Below, piece by piece: positions 34,301 to 45,539 of a DNA stretch of 64,000 nucleotides. The notes under the pieces are model-generated. The model was not told the DNA's origin. It did no database searches and saw nothing but the letters and a program-made list of their open reading frames with translations. Origin of the DNA: Cymbidium sinense. Its lineage: Eukaryota; Streptophyta; Magnoliopsida; Asparagales; Orchidaceae. How positions within the stretch are numbered: the stretch's first letter is position 1; each line of letters starts with the position of its first letter. Location of the stretch: assembly GCA_021442155.1 (NCBI GenBank), contig CM038223.1:35624983-35688982 (forward strand). The letters run 5' to 3'. A program made the translations under genes and the position numbers.

Positions 34301-36347
34301 CATGTCAAAAGTATATTGCATGTATAGGTATACTAAGTGTTAAATCATATGTATATTATGGGTGATGAAAATGAATGGTGTAACATGTTCTATGTGATGG
34401 TAATTCAACCACATTAATCTTAAGATGTCTTTCATGTTGAATAAAATCCTTTAAGATTAACATAAACATAGGACTAATAACACATCTAATAAATCATTCA
34501 CTAAAGGAAATAAAATCATAAAAATATGCTTTAAAAACTAACTTAAAGTAGGAGTGAAAGAGGTTAAGTCATCTTCTTCTCTTTATAATACTTAGATGCT
34601 AAGTGTAAATCAAATGAAATAAAATAAACTACAAATTAAAATTCATAAATTCCCAAAATAACTTGAAATGAAACCAACCTTAATGTTTAACTTAAACAAT
34701 TTCAAAATTTAGACAATCAGAATTTAAAAGCCTAGTTAAGACATACCACACTAAGCCTAAACACACACATTAGAATGCTAAGTCACCACTTATAGCTCTA
34801 GGTTAGGACACTGCATGTGATGATGTTGTGTTTTATTTTATGATGTAATGTTTTAGACCGGATGTTAGGATTGTGGTTCAAAGACTGGATGTAATGTTGT
34901 TCTTAGTCTAATGTTTTTTTCTACAGGTGATTATGTTAATAAGGTCGCTAAAATAAATATAAATGCTTAAACTTACAGGTTGCTTAGCCCCTTAGCATAA
35001 TCCATGATTAAGATAGGTGGGCTTGGTTACCCATGAATAGGGTGCTAAGTATGAATTATAAAATATAATTGCTTGGGTTTATATGATTGTTTAGCTAACA
35101 TCTATTTTACAAGTTTAGTTAGATTTTCTTTTACATAAAATGAAAATTTACAATAGGAATTAGGATTAGTGCTATGGGGTTTTAGGGAGTAGTGGCTAGA
35201 AGACTTTGTCCTAGGAAGCACTATGAAGCCTTGGAGCACACACAAATCAAGCATAAAAGAAAAGTTGAAGAAGGAAAAGCAAGGAATGAAGACCCCCATA
35301 ACATCTAATTTCATTTCAATTATAATATTCTTTTATATTTTAGGTTGTATAAGGGTAGAACTCGATTACCCAACTTTTCTCTTTTCTGGGGTGTACGGTG
35401 GTACCTGGCTGCACCAACCTTTTATTCTTTTATGAATCTATGCTTGAATGGTTGATGTTATGTTTAGATTGCGCAATAGAATTGCATCTTCTTCATAGTT
35501 TCTCAATCTTGATGTTTGAATGTGTGGCTTGGCTATGGTAGGCTCTTAGGATAAAATTAATTTTTCTACCCAATTAATAACTCATAATTAAATTTTAAAA
35601 TAACTTTCAATCTCACTTTAAAGCCTAGGATGTAATTAAGATAATTAAAAGATATAATAACTCCTTAGCAAAATATTGTATGTCTAATATCATGCATACT
35701 ATATTATACCACTCTTGCAGAATGAAGGGCCTCCATTCTTGCACTTTAGGGACCGCTTGGCCTATGAGAGTACCCCCTTATGGTTGAGATTCACCCTCTT
35801 TCTCTCTTGATTTGGCCAAGAACCAAATTTCATCATGCATTTAGGCATAAATATCCCAACCCTTTGTCCAAAATGTTGTGTCAAAATAATATAAAATTTG
35901 AAAAGATTTTGCATTTAGACTTAGTCATATGCTCATGCTAAATGTGATCTAGTTCTTAGGGAGTGAGTTTTGGACTATAGTCTCTTCCAAATTAAATAAC
36001 AGCTTAAGCCATCTTGCAATTTCATAAGACCAGCCTACATAGTTTTGAATCATAGGAGGTGTTAGCTGGCAGCCACTCTAGGCTGTTGTAAGTCTAGAAG
36101 AGTTAGACGATTTAATCTCTCTTATGGAGGTAGACCTTTACATCCCCTTTCACATAGATTTAGGTCATGCATTTAGGTTATGCTAAAGCTCCTTCAATTT
36201 AGGATCTGAGTTTGTTTGTTTCCTCTGGGCTATGAACATAAATCCTTGCCTCTTAGGAATTTCCATAATCTTATGTTGATGGATTATAAGCCCTAGCATT
36301 CTAATAAAATTCCAATTGAAATTAAAACAAACTCTCCCTCTTTCGAA

Positions 36348-36355
36348 TATATAAA
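36348..36355 (+). promoter_or_regulatory. Candidate TATA box of the Tat LTR
   Basis: TATATAAA followed by GCC. The same position in the other copies reads ATGTAAAG (B, 26,083-26,090), ATATAAAG (third LTR, 54,898-54,905) and ATGTAAAG (copy 0, 3,071-3,078), each read on the LTR's own strand. It lies roughly 350-550 bp from the LTR end once the U5 duplication in LTR 1 is allowed for, a reasonable R-U5 length. A start site is inferred, not seen. Confidence 0.4.
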
Positions 36356-36401
36356 GCCTCACCATAAGATAGATTGGAGTACTCACTAGGCTTCCTAGTA
36401 T

Positions 36402-37305
36402 CATAAGTGCTCCTTACTTATCTTCCTTAGGATTATAAAATAAGTCTTCCAATTGAAAAATCCCATTTTATTTTTTCAAAAATACCAATCCTTTGATGGT
36501 CTTAACCTTGAAATCTTTGGAGAAAATTGATTGACTACTTTAATTGAGAGTATTCTTAGGAAATCTCATTTTCCATGATGTAATTAATTATGGAGGCTTG
36601 CTTCCATAGGGAACTAAAGAACCCAGCATAAAATAAATCCTGCTTTACTTCTCCATATAAAGTAGGGGAAGAATCTTTAGTACATATGAAGACTCATCTA
36701 CCTTAGGAGTCCTTATTAGGTGATTTGGTCTATTGTAGGGTGATGTTTATATCTATTGAGATAATACAACATACCTCATGTCATACCTGATCACTTCAAT
36801 AAGTACCCCCTAAGATCTATGTGGTATGTACCCGATGCTCCGAAATAAAACACCATAGCTCCCTATTTATCTTCCTTTGGAATCCAAAAATAATCCTTTC
36901 AAATTGAACCTTCCTATTTGATTTTCCAAAATATCCAAATATTTTGATAATTTAACCTTAAAGTCTTTGGAGATATTAATTGACTACTTTAATCAAGAGT
37001 GTTCTTAGAAAATTCTCATTTCTTAGGATGTAATTAACTATAAAAGCTTGCTTCCATACAGAACTAAAAAACCTGACATAAAATAAACCATGTTTTACTT
37101 TTCCATATAAAGTAGGGGAAAGATCTCATATAAACAAAGACCCATCAACCTTAGAAGTCCTTATTAGGTGATTAGGTTCATTATAGGTTGATGTTTCTAT
37201 CTTTTGAAATAGTACATCATGCCTCAATGTCATACTCAATCACTTCAATAAGTACCCCCTAAGATCTGTATGGTATCCACCCAGCATCCAAAATAAAATA
37301 CCATA
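36402..37305 (+). repeat. Tandem duplication of the LTR 3' end, about 452-bp unit
   Basis: Unit 1 is 36,402-36,852 and unit 2 is 36,853-37,305. Shared blocks include cacttcaataagtaccccct (36,793 and 37,240), ctttggagaaaattgattg / ctttggagatattaattg, and ccatataaagtaggggaa. Both units finish with the LTR end (acaccatag and ataccatag). The other LTR copies show only one unit. Confidence 0.85.
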
Positions 37306-37313
37306 GATTTTTA

Positions 37314-37333
37314 TGGTGACTCCATTGGGGACG
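37314..37333 (+). other. Primer-binding site of Tat element A, tRNA-Arg type
   Basis: TGGTGACTCCATTGGGGACG matches TGGCGACTCCACTGGGGA, the complement of the 3' end of plant tRNA-Arg(ACG), with two differences in 18. It begins 8 bp after the LTR end. tRNA-Arg priming is what I recall for Tat/Ogre elements. Confidence 0.85.
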
Positions 37334-38033
37334 TTCCTCTCTTCATCTTTAGTAGTCAATCATTTTTTCTAAACATCGATAGTGGACTTATAATTTTGTT
37401 TAAGCCCAAGGCTATCTTTCTCTCTGTTGAAAACCTTTCTCATTTTATCCTTAAGCAAGGGTGGCCAACATCCTTTATGTTTTAGGGCCTCACTCTAAGT
37501 AGGTCTTAAAACCCCTTCTGGACCTCCAATGGGTGAAAAAAAAAGGAATCAAAGAAAATCAATCAAAATATATTAATCAAAGAAAATTAACCAACAAAAT
37601 ATAAATAAAATAAAATTAAGAACTTCTTACCACTAGCTTGGTAAAGCAAAGTTCATCCAACATCTTCAAAATTTAAATAAAGTTCAAAAGCAAAAGAAAA
37701 AAGTTTCTTCTCCAAAAGATTTCAAAATCTCTCCAACAAATAAATGAACCCCATTTAACATAATCAAATTTGTTAAATGATGGTTCCAATTCACAATCCA
37801 AAATTAAACAACAATAATCAAGAACCAAAAGTCCAATTCTCAACTTCTCCAACAAAATTCAAGAACCTCATTTAGCATAATCTAATTTGTTACATGAGGG
37901 TTCCAAGTCAAAATCAAAAGTTAAGTCAAGTCAGCAAAAACCAATGTAAAAGTCTAACTCCTGTTCTCTTTCAACAATGTAGTAGAGTTTCTAGTCCCAT
38001 CTTTTATTTTTTTTCTTCAGTCAGTCTTTCATC
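37334..38033 (+). other. 5' leader of Tat element A with two stem-loops
   Basis: No gene. Two stem-loop units like those of element B, 117 bp apart: CATTTAACA (37,752-37,760) pairs perfectly with TGTTAAATG (37,771-37,779), with a 10-nt loop; CATTTAGCA (37,869-37,877) pairs with TGTTACATG (37,888-37,896) with two mismatches. The loops are reverse complements of the B loop type. Confidence 0.75.
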
Positions 38034-39839
38034 ATGTCTTCCAGCAAGTTGATCTTCTCTTTCTCCTCTGGTGTTGATTTGGCCCTAGATCAGGCCATAC
38101 TCACCACCACTCCCATCATCAAGTTCAACCTTGGCTTCAAGCATTTTAAGGATACTTGCAAGGACACGACCTCACCACCATCAATTGGGAGGAGGTGGAT
38201 GGCAAGAAGCCACTCCTATAGTTTGATCTTCACTCCGATACTAAGTTCCCCTTTTTGAAGAGGAAGGCTATAGAGGCCCCTACCAGTAGTGCGAGTTCAG
38301 CCAGTTGTGCCTACCTAGTCTAAGCACAGACTAGTACTGCCTCTATGGTTGGTTCTAGTTCATGTATGGCCCCACCAACAAAAAACCAATGTCGTAATAG
38401 GAATCAAAAAAATTAAAAGATGTTATGAGCGTGCAGCTAGAGAGGTAGAGGAAGCCACCCATGTGGTTGAGTAGGGTTCCCCTCATGAGACCTCTCCCCT
38501 TCTCAGTGGAAGTAGGTTTCGCCCCCTCTCAACATCAAAGGGAGAAGAGGACAACAAGAAGATAGCTGTGTTACCCCCATCATCTACAGAGTATGAGACA
38601 TTTGCTTGGGATAGGAGGAGGCCCAATGCTGGTCTACGATTTGTACTCAAGAGAGTTAGGAGAGCCCACAGATGCTCAGAGTCTAGCGTAGTGCATGACC
38701 TGAGGAGGTTGATCTCTACAAGTGTTAAGAATCAAATTCATAGAGAAAGGGCCACTGATGCCAAGATAGCTGCCCATGCAGGCAAGAGGGACAGGAGGAT
38801 TTTCACCAGACATTCATCATCATCTGCTTTGATTGATCATTTGACCCGACAAGAGCGATCATTACGATAGGATTTCCTCGCGATTTTAGCGATGTGGAGA
38901 GATGTTGGCCGGTGGCGGTGTCACCTTCATTACTCCGCTCCACTCCTAGACCACCTTCACTAGTTCAAATTCCACCAGTTATAGTCCCCACCAAGTTCCA
39001 CAATCCTACATCTGGAGATAGAGCTTCCACTTTGGTGATCCAACTATAGTCCAAGGACCCCACTTTATTTACTCCATCCGTTAAGGTTAGGTTGAGCTCT
39101 CCTACTCGACCTTCCATCCCAATAGTAGCAAAGGAGTGGCAGCCAAAGAGTGTCATGGTCGCTCCACCACCATAGTAGGAGGAGAAGGGAAGGGATACTG
39201 AGGTTGCCCTCATGGTTATTGAGCCAGCCAAGGAGAGTACTCCACTCATTCAGAGTATTCAGTGCATAATTTCTACAAAGCTCGGTTCAGTGGTCAGTCA
39301 CCAGTCAACCTGCATTTAGTAAGACCGAATCAGAGGATGGTCGATCTTTAAATGACATTTTAAAGTACTATCATGCCATGGTAAGACAGATAGTCAGGGA
39401 TGATCAGTTTAACCAAGAGGGGAGGGTAGAGTTTGATGCTGATGAGGATGACATGTTAGATGACCTAGTAGAAGTCCACATGGTAGATACCCAAGAATTC
39501 TTATAAAGGGAGCAACTTAGCTAAGAAGGAGTTGTAGTTGAGGAAGGTGAGGCATCAGACTCAACTCAATGCCTCCACCAACAAATCAAGTAGAAAGATG
39601 ATCATATTGATCGAATGGAGAGAAGAGTGGAAGAGTAGCTAGCAGTGGTCCTAGCCTTGTAGAACCAAGTCCTAGTTTCGCAACCTTCCCCCATGGAGGC
39701 CAATCGGCTAGAACAAGTACATACCTTATATCATCTTAAGTGCATTCCTATGGATGAGGACACCAATAGTTTGCATAGGAAGGTCACTGATAGTACCTCC
39801 ATCCAATAAAAAGGCATCAAGGAGATGGTTGAACAGTAG
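38034..39839 (+). pseudogene. Tat element A gag, N-terminal region
   Basis: ATG at 38,034 opens 74 codons (MSSSKLIFSFSSGVDLALDQ), and the DLALDQ block is shared with element B. A second open stretch at 38,568-38,870 is basic (FVLKRVRRAHRCSE, HAGKRDRRIFTRH). Around 39,090 SSPTRPSIPIVAKE matches B. Frame changes and stops occur between the blocks. This arm of Tat gag precedes the capsid-like domain; I know no precise function for it. Confidence 0.65.
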
Positions 39840-40619
39840 GTGAAGGAAGCATTGGTACAAGCCCAGGGGAGCTCATCTGTTCTAAAGGGTAGACCCTACT
39901 CAGAGGAATTTGATGTACTTCAATACCCCAAAGGTTTTGTGCCACCATCCTTCAAAATGTTTGATGGCAGTGGGAACTCAAGGCAGCATATAACACATTT
40001 CAAGGCCAATTATTCCAACACTAGTTGCAGTGATGCATTACTTTCTGGAAGTTTGTTAGTAGCCTATCAGTGGTAGCATTTGATTAGTATACTAAAATAC
40101 CCAATGGTTCAGTGAAGTCCTTTATGGAGTTAGAGCATCTCTTCATCAAGAGATTTGTAAGAGCCCAATAAAGGATAACTGTAAGTAACCTCATTGTAGA
40201 AAAGCAAAAGCCTAACGAGTCCCTTGTTGATTACATTCTTAGATGGCACAACCTAAGTATGAAATACAAACCACCGCTACAAGAGTAGCATGTCATTAAA
40301 ATTCTACTCAAGAATATCCATGGCCAATCACCTCATGCATAATGGCTTCACCATTAAGACATTTGACAAATTAATCAACAAGGAGGCTAACTTACAAGAG
40401 GAAGCCAAACAGTTACCACAGTCATCCAAGCCTAAGCCTCGGAAGGTCTTTGAGAAGAAGCAAGAGATTATAGTGATAGTTGATAAGGGAAAGCAGCCAG
40501 CGAGGGTACAATTTAGCAACCTCTGTTACTGCCTCCTCTTCCACTACCACAACCACCACAACGGCCACCACCACCACCACAATAGCCCACTCAGTAATAG
40601 TATTAGTACCAACCGCTAG
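39840..40619 (+). pseudogene. Tat element A gag capsid-like domain
   Basis: F-V-P-P-S-F-K-M-F-D-G-S-G-N-S-R-Q-H-I-T-H-F begins at about 39,929 and is the Retrotrans_gag start. The frame stops at 40,076 and continues after a break with LEHLFIKRF (about 40,130) and ESLVDYILRWHNLSMKY (about 40,218-40,268), the conserved Q-x-x-x-E-S-L-x-D-Y-x-x-R-W block. The open frame at 40,290-40,619 holds the following linker, ending in a His/Asn-rich low-complexity stretch (CAC/CAA repeats at about 40,540-40,590). Confidence 0.85.
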
Positions 40620-40787
40620 GTAACTACTTTCCACCCTCTCTTTTTGACAAACTAAACAAACCATACTCATTCAAGAGGGAGGTAGTCAAGAAAATCTTTA
40701 AGAACCTTTTAAAGATGCCTAATTTTTAGCTACCTAAGCCTAGAAAGCTAGAGAAAGTGGGCAGGAGTGATGATCCTAGCTACTACC

Positions 40788-41700
40788 GCTAGCACCGCAT
40801 GTCAGGCCATGTCTTAGAGGATTATTTTACTTTCAAGGATTGGCTTGAGCATAGCTACAAGTCATGAGCCATAGTTATCCCTAAGGAGTACTTACAAAAT
40901 AACCTTCTAGTTATGTCAAATTAATCATTGAGGATACATCCGATCTTCTTAAGATAAAAGAAGGTTGGGTTATCTCTTTATCATGTACCTCTAAGAAAAT
41001 AATTTCTAAAATCAAGAAACCTTTTTTACAGGTGTCTGGCTCAACTCAAACCTCTAACATCAAGGAAGGTTTGCTAGTTGTAAAGGGAAACTCAGGGATG
41101 GTGGAAGCCGAGCATAAGTACCAGTAGCCTTCATTTTCTCTAGATAGATCTATAGTGTAACCACCATCCGAGTTTAGCACTCTTTCTTCCACCATTATAG
41201 CTACCACCTCTAATAGGATCATTGTAGCTGTGGATGAGGGCACCAAACCCCTCTTCCCACTTACTTTACTTGATTTCTATGATGTACCTTTGCCAAAATT
41301 AAAGAAATCAATGAAGAAGTCTGATTCCACTTACATTCTCTCTACTTTTAATGATTTTATTCCAATTGAAAGCTCTCCAAGTCAAAATAATATCAACTCA
41401 AATAATTTCAATCATTCCCATTTCGATTCAAAAATGGATTTTCCTTTTCTGAATCATCCATTTTTACCTCTTGAGATTTATTTGGAGTCATCCAACTCTA
41501 ATGATCATTTAGGATAAGCTATAGTATACTAGATGTGTAGGTAGAGCTTTCCACAAGCATCTCCTTTCAAGAGGTCATTGAAGTTAACCTTTGTAGTGGC
41601 AACCTCCTTGGTAGCACCTTAAGAAAAGGGAAAATAGGTCATTAGTTCTAGTGAGCAGATAGCCATCCACATGATGCTCCACCCATGGATATGCTTATGG
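40788..41700 (+). pseudogene. Tat element A zinc-knuckle and gag-protease linker
   Basis: The segment H-R-M-S-G-H-V-L-E-D-Y-F-T-F-K-D-W-L-E at about 40,795-40,850 is the zinc-knuckle-like block; the expected Cys before F is Tyr. The open frame at 41,230-41,517 (95 codons) holds TKPLFPLTLLDFYDVPL and PLEIYLESSNSND, homologous to the 221-codon frame of element B. Weak remnants lead to the protease. Confidence 0.65.
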
Positions 41701-42260
41701 AGGACTAGCCTAAAGTTGATTACAACATCCTGCACACCTTAGAAAGTTGATAGCTAAGTTAAGCATATATAATGCCCTTATCTTATCCAAAGAGATGAGG
41801 TAGTCATTAATCAAAACTCTGCTTGATCTTGAGATATGCTTAGCTCAATTGACTGCTACTGGAGAGGAGGCACCTTTCTTAGATGAAGTCCTAGGAGTTA
41901 CATTCATGGATGAGAAGACCTATGGCAAAGCACTTGCTCTACATTATAGTGGATGTTGGCAGAATCAAGCTATCCAGAGTTCTAGTTGATCCAAGTGGAT
42001 CAGTGAATATTATGAGTCTAAGAACCCTTGCTTACTTGAGGATCAACATCTCTAAACTCCAAGAGAAGAGGATGATGTTGAAAACATTAAATGAACAAGG
42101 TGAGAGGGCCATAGGCTCCATAGTGTTACCTTTAGGGATACATGATTGGAAGACACATGCCAAGTTTCAAATAGTAGATTCAGATACATATTTCAATGCT
42201 TTACTTAGGAGACTATGGATACACGAGAACAATATGGTTCCATCCTCTTTGCATCATTGA
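41701..42260 (+). pseudogene. Tat element A aspartic protease
   Basis: The open frame 41,910-42,260 contains the retropepsin region: SRVLVDPSGSVNIM (about 41,968-42,009), where the family has D-x-G-S; here there is one extra residue (D-P-S-G-S), so the active-site loop is altered. GERAIGSIVLPLGI (about 42,101-42,140) and LLRRLWIHENNMVPSSLHH (to 42,257; family L-L-G-R-P-W-I-H) complete the domain. The protease would cut the gag-pol polyprotein. It is followed by a linker frame reading FRGGIEYCVK, as in other Tat elements. Confidence 0.8.
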
Positions 42261-43448
42261 ATCAAGTTCCTAAGAGGTGGAATTGAGTATTGTGTCAAAA
42301 GAGATAACAAACCCTTCGTAGTTCATGAGGTAGGGATATTTGAGGATGCAACCTACTATCTCTCTAAGAAAGAAAATGTCTTCTCTTGTGACCTAAATCA
42401 AAATGAAAAAAAATAAAAATAAAAGAAAGAAAATAAAGGAAAAGAAAAAGAGAAAGAAAAAAAAGGGAACGAGAAGAAGACCTTATGGAGGAAGTAGAGC
42501 CTGAGGTTATATTGCACCCACAGTTCGTTACTCCATTCAAATAAGTGGGGAGGATGACTCGACCTCCACTAAGAAGAAGAAGAGGCAAGTCCAGAGGGAG
42601 TCCCCAAGGTGGAAGGCCCCCATACTTATCACCTACCTGGAAATTCATTCTAGCGACTAGGAATACACCTGTTATGTACATAGACTTAGAATCTTGTTTA
42701 GAGAATGGGTCCTATGTAGTTAGCACATCGGCCAGCTCTTCTTGACACCAGATCCCGTTGGGGGTGACACTTGAGCTATACAGTGATGAAGACCAGATTT
42801 CTAAGCAAAGCATGAGTGTATCCAAGTCTTTATTATATGAAACTATCATGCGTTAGATGGTAACTTTAGCTCTAACCTCACTTTCCTCACAAAACATTGA
42901 GGATTTGGTAGTTAAGGAAGCCCCTAAAGCATGTATAAGCACAAATATTCAAAAGTTCTATCTAGGAGCAGCATCCTTAAGTCAAAAAGTATATGTAGAA
43001 CTTGAGGATGATTCATATAAAGAATTAATAGAATTACTTTTTTATTGGTAATCGCTTTTTGTTCATAATTTAACAAAGAAAGGGTTAATTCCACATACAT
43101 GGTTTAAGCACAGGTCAAAATACTTTGAAAGGTTATGGAATAATAAATGCAAGAGCTCTCAATTAAAACCTGAACTAGGCTTTAGCATAGTAGGTGTAGT
43201 GGATGATGATGATTATAGTTTGGTCATCACCAATCATTTGGAATCTGATAGGTTCTTTTCAAATCACATTAACTCTTATGAGGAGGTGTGCTTAGAAACT
43301 TTAGATGAACTAGATGATTTCCAAGTTACAGATGCACCTCTAGAATTCAAAGAAGAAATCAAATCAATTATTGACTAACTCAAAGAAATCAACTTGGGGA
43401 CTGAAGACAATCCATGCGCTATGTACATCAGTTCCTTGTTGAATAAAA
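42261..43448 (+). pseudogene. Tat element A protease-RT linker with purine-rich run
   Basis: Decayed linker. 42,397-42,480 is almost purely purine (aaagaaagaaaataaagg type) and in the pol frame would encode Lys/Glu/Arg-rich protein with stops. The open frame 42,857-43,051 (SLSSQNIEDLVVKEAPKA) lies in the same strand and position but I recognise no domain in it. Confidence 0.45.
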
Positions 43449-44447
43449 TTGAAACCAATGACTTACTTAAGCTACTCACTAAGTTTAAGGACTACTTTGC
43501 ATGGAGTTATAAGAAAAATGTCTAGATTAGATCCTGATGTAATGGTCCAAAAGTTAGTAATACAACCTAACGCTAACCCTGTCAAGCAAGCTCCTCGACG
43601 CATGCGATTAGATATTGAACAACAAGTCATTTCTAAAGTTAATAAATGGATCGATGTTGGTTTCATCCGTGAGAAACAAAATACACCACTTGGTTAGCTA
43701 GTGTATTCCCAGATAAGAAGAAGAATGGCCAAATTTACATATGCATTGATTTTAATGAACTTAAGGCATGTCCAAAAGATGAATTTCCACTACCATTACC
43801 AGAACTGACGGTGGACATTGCCTCATCTCATGAAGTCTACTCTTTTATGGATGGTTCATCTGGATACAACCAAATCAAGATGGCCCTGAAGATGAGAAAA
43901 ATACTTCCTTCAAAACCTTGATCAAAATATAATGCTATAAGTTCATTCCTTTCAATTTTAAAATGTCAGTTCCACATACCAGCAGGCCATGGCTTGAATA
44001 TTCTATGAACTCATTCATCATTAAGTCGAATGTTATGTAAATGATCTTGTGGTCAAAAGAAAAGAAAAGGAAGGCCATCTCTTTGACTTGAGAGTAGTTT
44101 TCTAGTGGATAAGGTAATAGAACCTCAAAATAAACCCTCTAAAGAGTGTAATCATAGTAGATTTAAGGAAGTTTCTTGGGTTTGCTATTCGACACCTTAG
44201 AATTGAAATTAATTTGGAGAAGATTAAGGCGATATTAGATATGGCACCTCTAAAAGTATAACTCAACTCAGATCATTCCAAGGGAGGTTAACATGTCTAA
44301 GATGCTTTATATCCAACCTCTTAAGCAGAAGTTAACCCTTTTAACATTGGTCAAGAAGGATGCTAAGTTCAAGCGGGATGATAAGTGCTAGCATGCCTTT
44401 GAAAGCATCAAGTAGTACCCATGATGCTGCCAGTTCTAGCTAACCTT
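43449..44447 (+). pseudogene. Tat element A reverse transcriptase
   Basis: The open frame 43,449-43,697 holds the RT N-terminus: DPDVMVQKLVIQPNANPVKQ, then RRMRLDIEQQVISKVNKWIDVGFIRE (written here in parts). It continues in shifted frames with C-I-D-F-N-E-L, C-P-K-D-E-F-P-L-P, S-F-M-D-G-S-S-G-Y-N-Q-I and F-I-P-F-N-F-K-M. The catalytic box at 44,034-44,045 reads Y-V-N-D instead of Y-V-D-D, which would abolish polymerisation. Several stops and frameshifts are present. Confidence 0.9.
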
Positions 44448-44880
44448 ATCTTGGGCAAACCAATGATTCTCTACACTGTTACATTAGTCGACTCTCATTG
44501 TGCTTTATTGGCCCAAGCCAATGACAAAGGAAAAGAGAACATGCTCTACTACCTCATCAGTCATCTGATACCTGCTAAAGCAAACTATCCACCCATTTAG
44601 AAGCATTGCCTAACTTTAATCTTTACAACTCAAATGCTACTACACTATATGCTTTCTCATAAAGTAAACTTGATTTTTAGAATTAATCCATTGTAATATC
44701 TGAAGACACAGCTGATGCTATCCAGACAGTTGGCATGATGGTCCATAATTTTATCAAAGTTTGATATCACATTCATACTACTCTGTGTAGTGAAAGGACA
44801 AACACTCACAGATTTCTTAGCATCACACCCACTTCCTGCTGATTCTCTACTTAGTGATGATCTCATGAATAAGTCATGAA
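44448..44880 (+). pseudogene. Tat element A RNase H (retroviral-type)
   Basis: Recognisable pieces are G-K-P-M-I-L-Y (about 44,454), V-T-L-V-D-S-H-C-A-L-L-A-Q, L-L-H-Y-M-L-S-H-K-V-N-L-I, and G-Q-T-L-T-D-F-L-A-S-H-P-L (about 44,800-44,840), which matches the family's I-A-D-F-L-A-x-H-P end. The domain removes the RNA strand during reverse transcription. Stops and frame changes are present. Confidence 0.7.
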
Positions 44881-44889
44881 CTTAAGGGA

Positions 44890-45480
44890 TACAAATATTC
44901 ACCACTGAGAGATGTATTTTGATGGTATAACTTCCTCTCAAAGAAGAGAAGAACCATAATCTATTCTCCAAGGCAAGATAGGGGTAGGAATAGTCCTCCT
45001 AACACCAGACTGAGATATAATGAGATTCTCATATCATCTATCTGAACCTTGCATCAATAACAAAGCCAAATATGAGGCTTTGATCACCGGTCTGGTGTTA
45101 TCCATTTCCTTAAGCATCTAGAACATCAACATCTTTTGGAGATTCTCATCTAATTGTCAACTAGATCACTAGGTCCAACAAGGTCTTGAAGCCAAGGCTC
45201 CATCACTACCATAAGTACACCATAGAGTTATTAGCTCAAATTCCAAAGGTCACAATCTACAAGATCCCTAGAGGAGAAAATTCCATAGTTGATGCCTTAG
45301 CCAAGCTTCCCAAGGAGTTGACATGTCCAAAAGATGAGTCCATATCAATAGAGGTCCACAATAGGCAAGTCTTGTCTCTTATTGATGTTGAACTCATGAC
45401 AAATACTCTCCTAGAGGGGAGGCTACCATTTCCAAAAAGGATGAAGAACTATATTAGAGGGAACCCTTCATTGATTACCT
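44890..45480 (+). pseudogene. Tat element A second, archaeal-type RNase H
   Basis: M-Y-F-D-G at 44,912-44,926 is the start (family: M-x-F-D-G or L-Y-V-D-G), then G-V-G-I-V-L, then N-K-A-K-Y-E-A-L-I-T-G-L (about 45,060-45,100; family N-N-x-A-E-Y-E-A-L). The open frame 45,186-45,482 carries VTIYKIPRGENSIVDALAKL, the A-D-A-L-A-x-L ending. A second RNase H after the normal one is diagnostic of the Tat lineage. Confidence 0.8.
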
Positions 45481-45539
45481 AAATGAAGGAAAACTACCTC
45501 AAGAGAAGTCTCAAGCACATCAAGTGTAGAAAAGGGCGC

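Larger units (their letters stand above)
27659..37305 (+). mobile_element. Tat LTR 1, about 9.65 kb, 5' LTR of element A
   Basis: Left end: homology with LTR 2 where that copy has TGTGGTG (46,769); here the end has decayed to tagtgtaggtg. Right end: TACCATA at 37,299-37,305, 8 bp before the primer site; the third copy ends CACCACA, so the original termini form a perfect 7-bp inverted repeat, TGTGGTG...CACCACA. Inner order: 340-bp array (27.8-29.1 kb), short-motif array (29.28-29.64), conserved block with ggtgtgccttgtc (29.8), TTGACC-rich array (30.4-31.3), GC-richer block (31.5-32.6), AT-rich block (32.6-34.7), conserved block with acaggttgcttagcc (34.97), TATA-like box (36,348), duplicated U5 end. 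Compared with LTR 2 it differs at about 9 of 77 bases in a stretch at 34,975. Confidence 0.8.

Noticed and set aside
35223..35435. 70-codon frame, with similar frames in reverse at 55,988-55,797
   Set aside because: Both are the same LTR block; frames open in part, but no domain and stops differ between copies. Not enough for a gene call.
42364..42681. Minus-strand 105-codon frame with a Phe/Leu-rich end
   Set aside because: Antisense of the purine run in the Tat pol linker.
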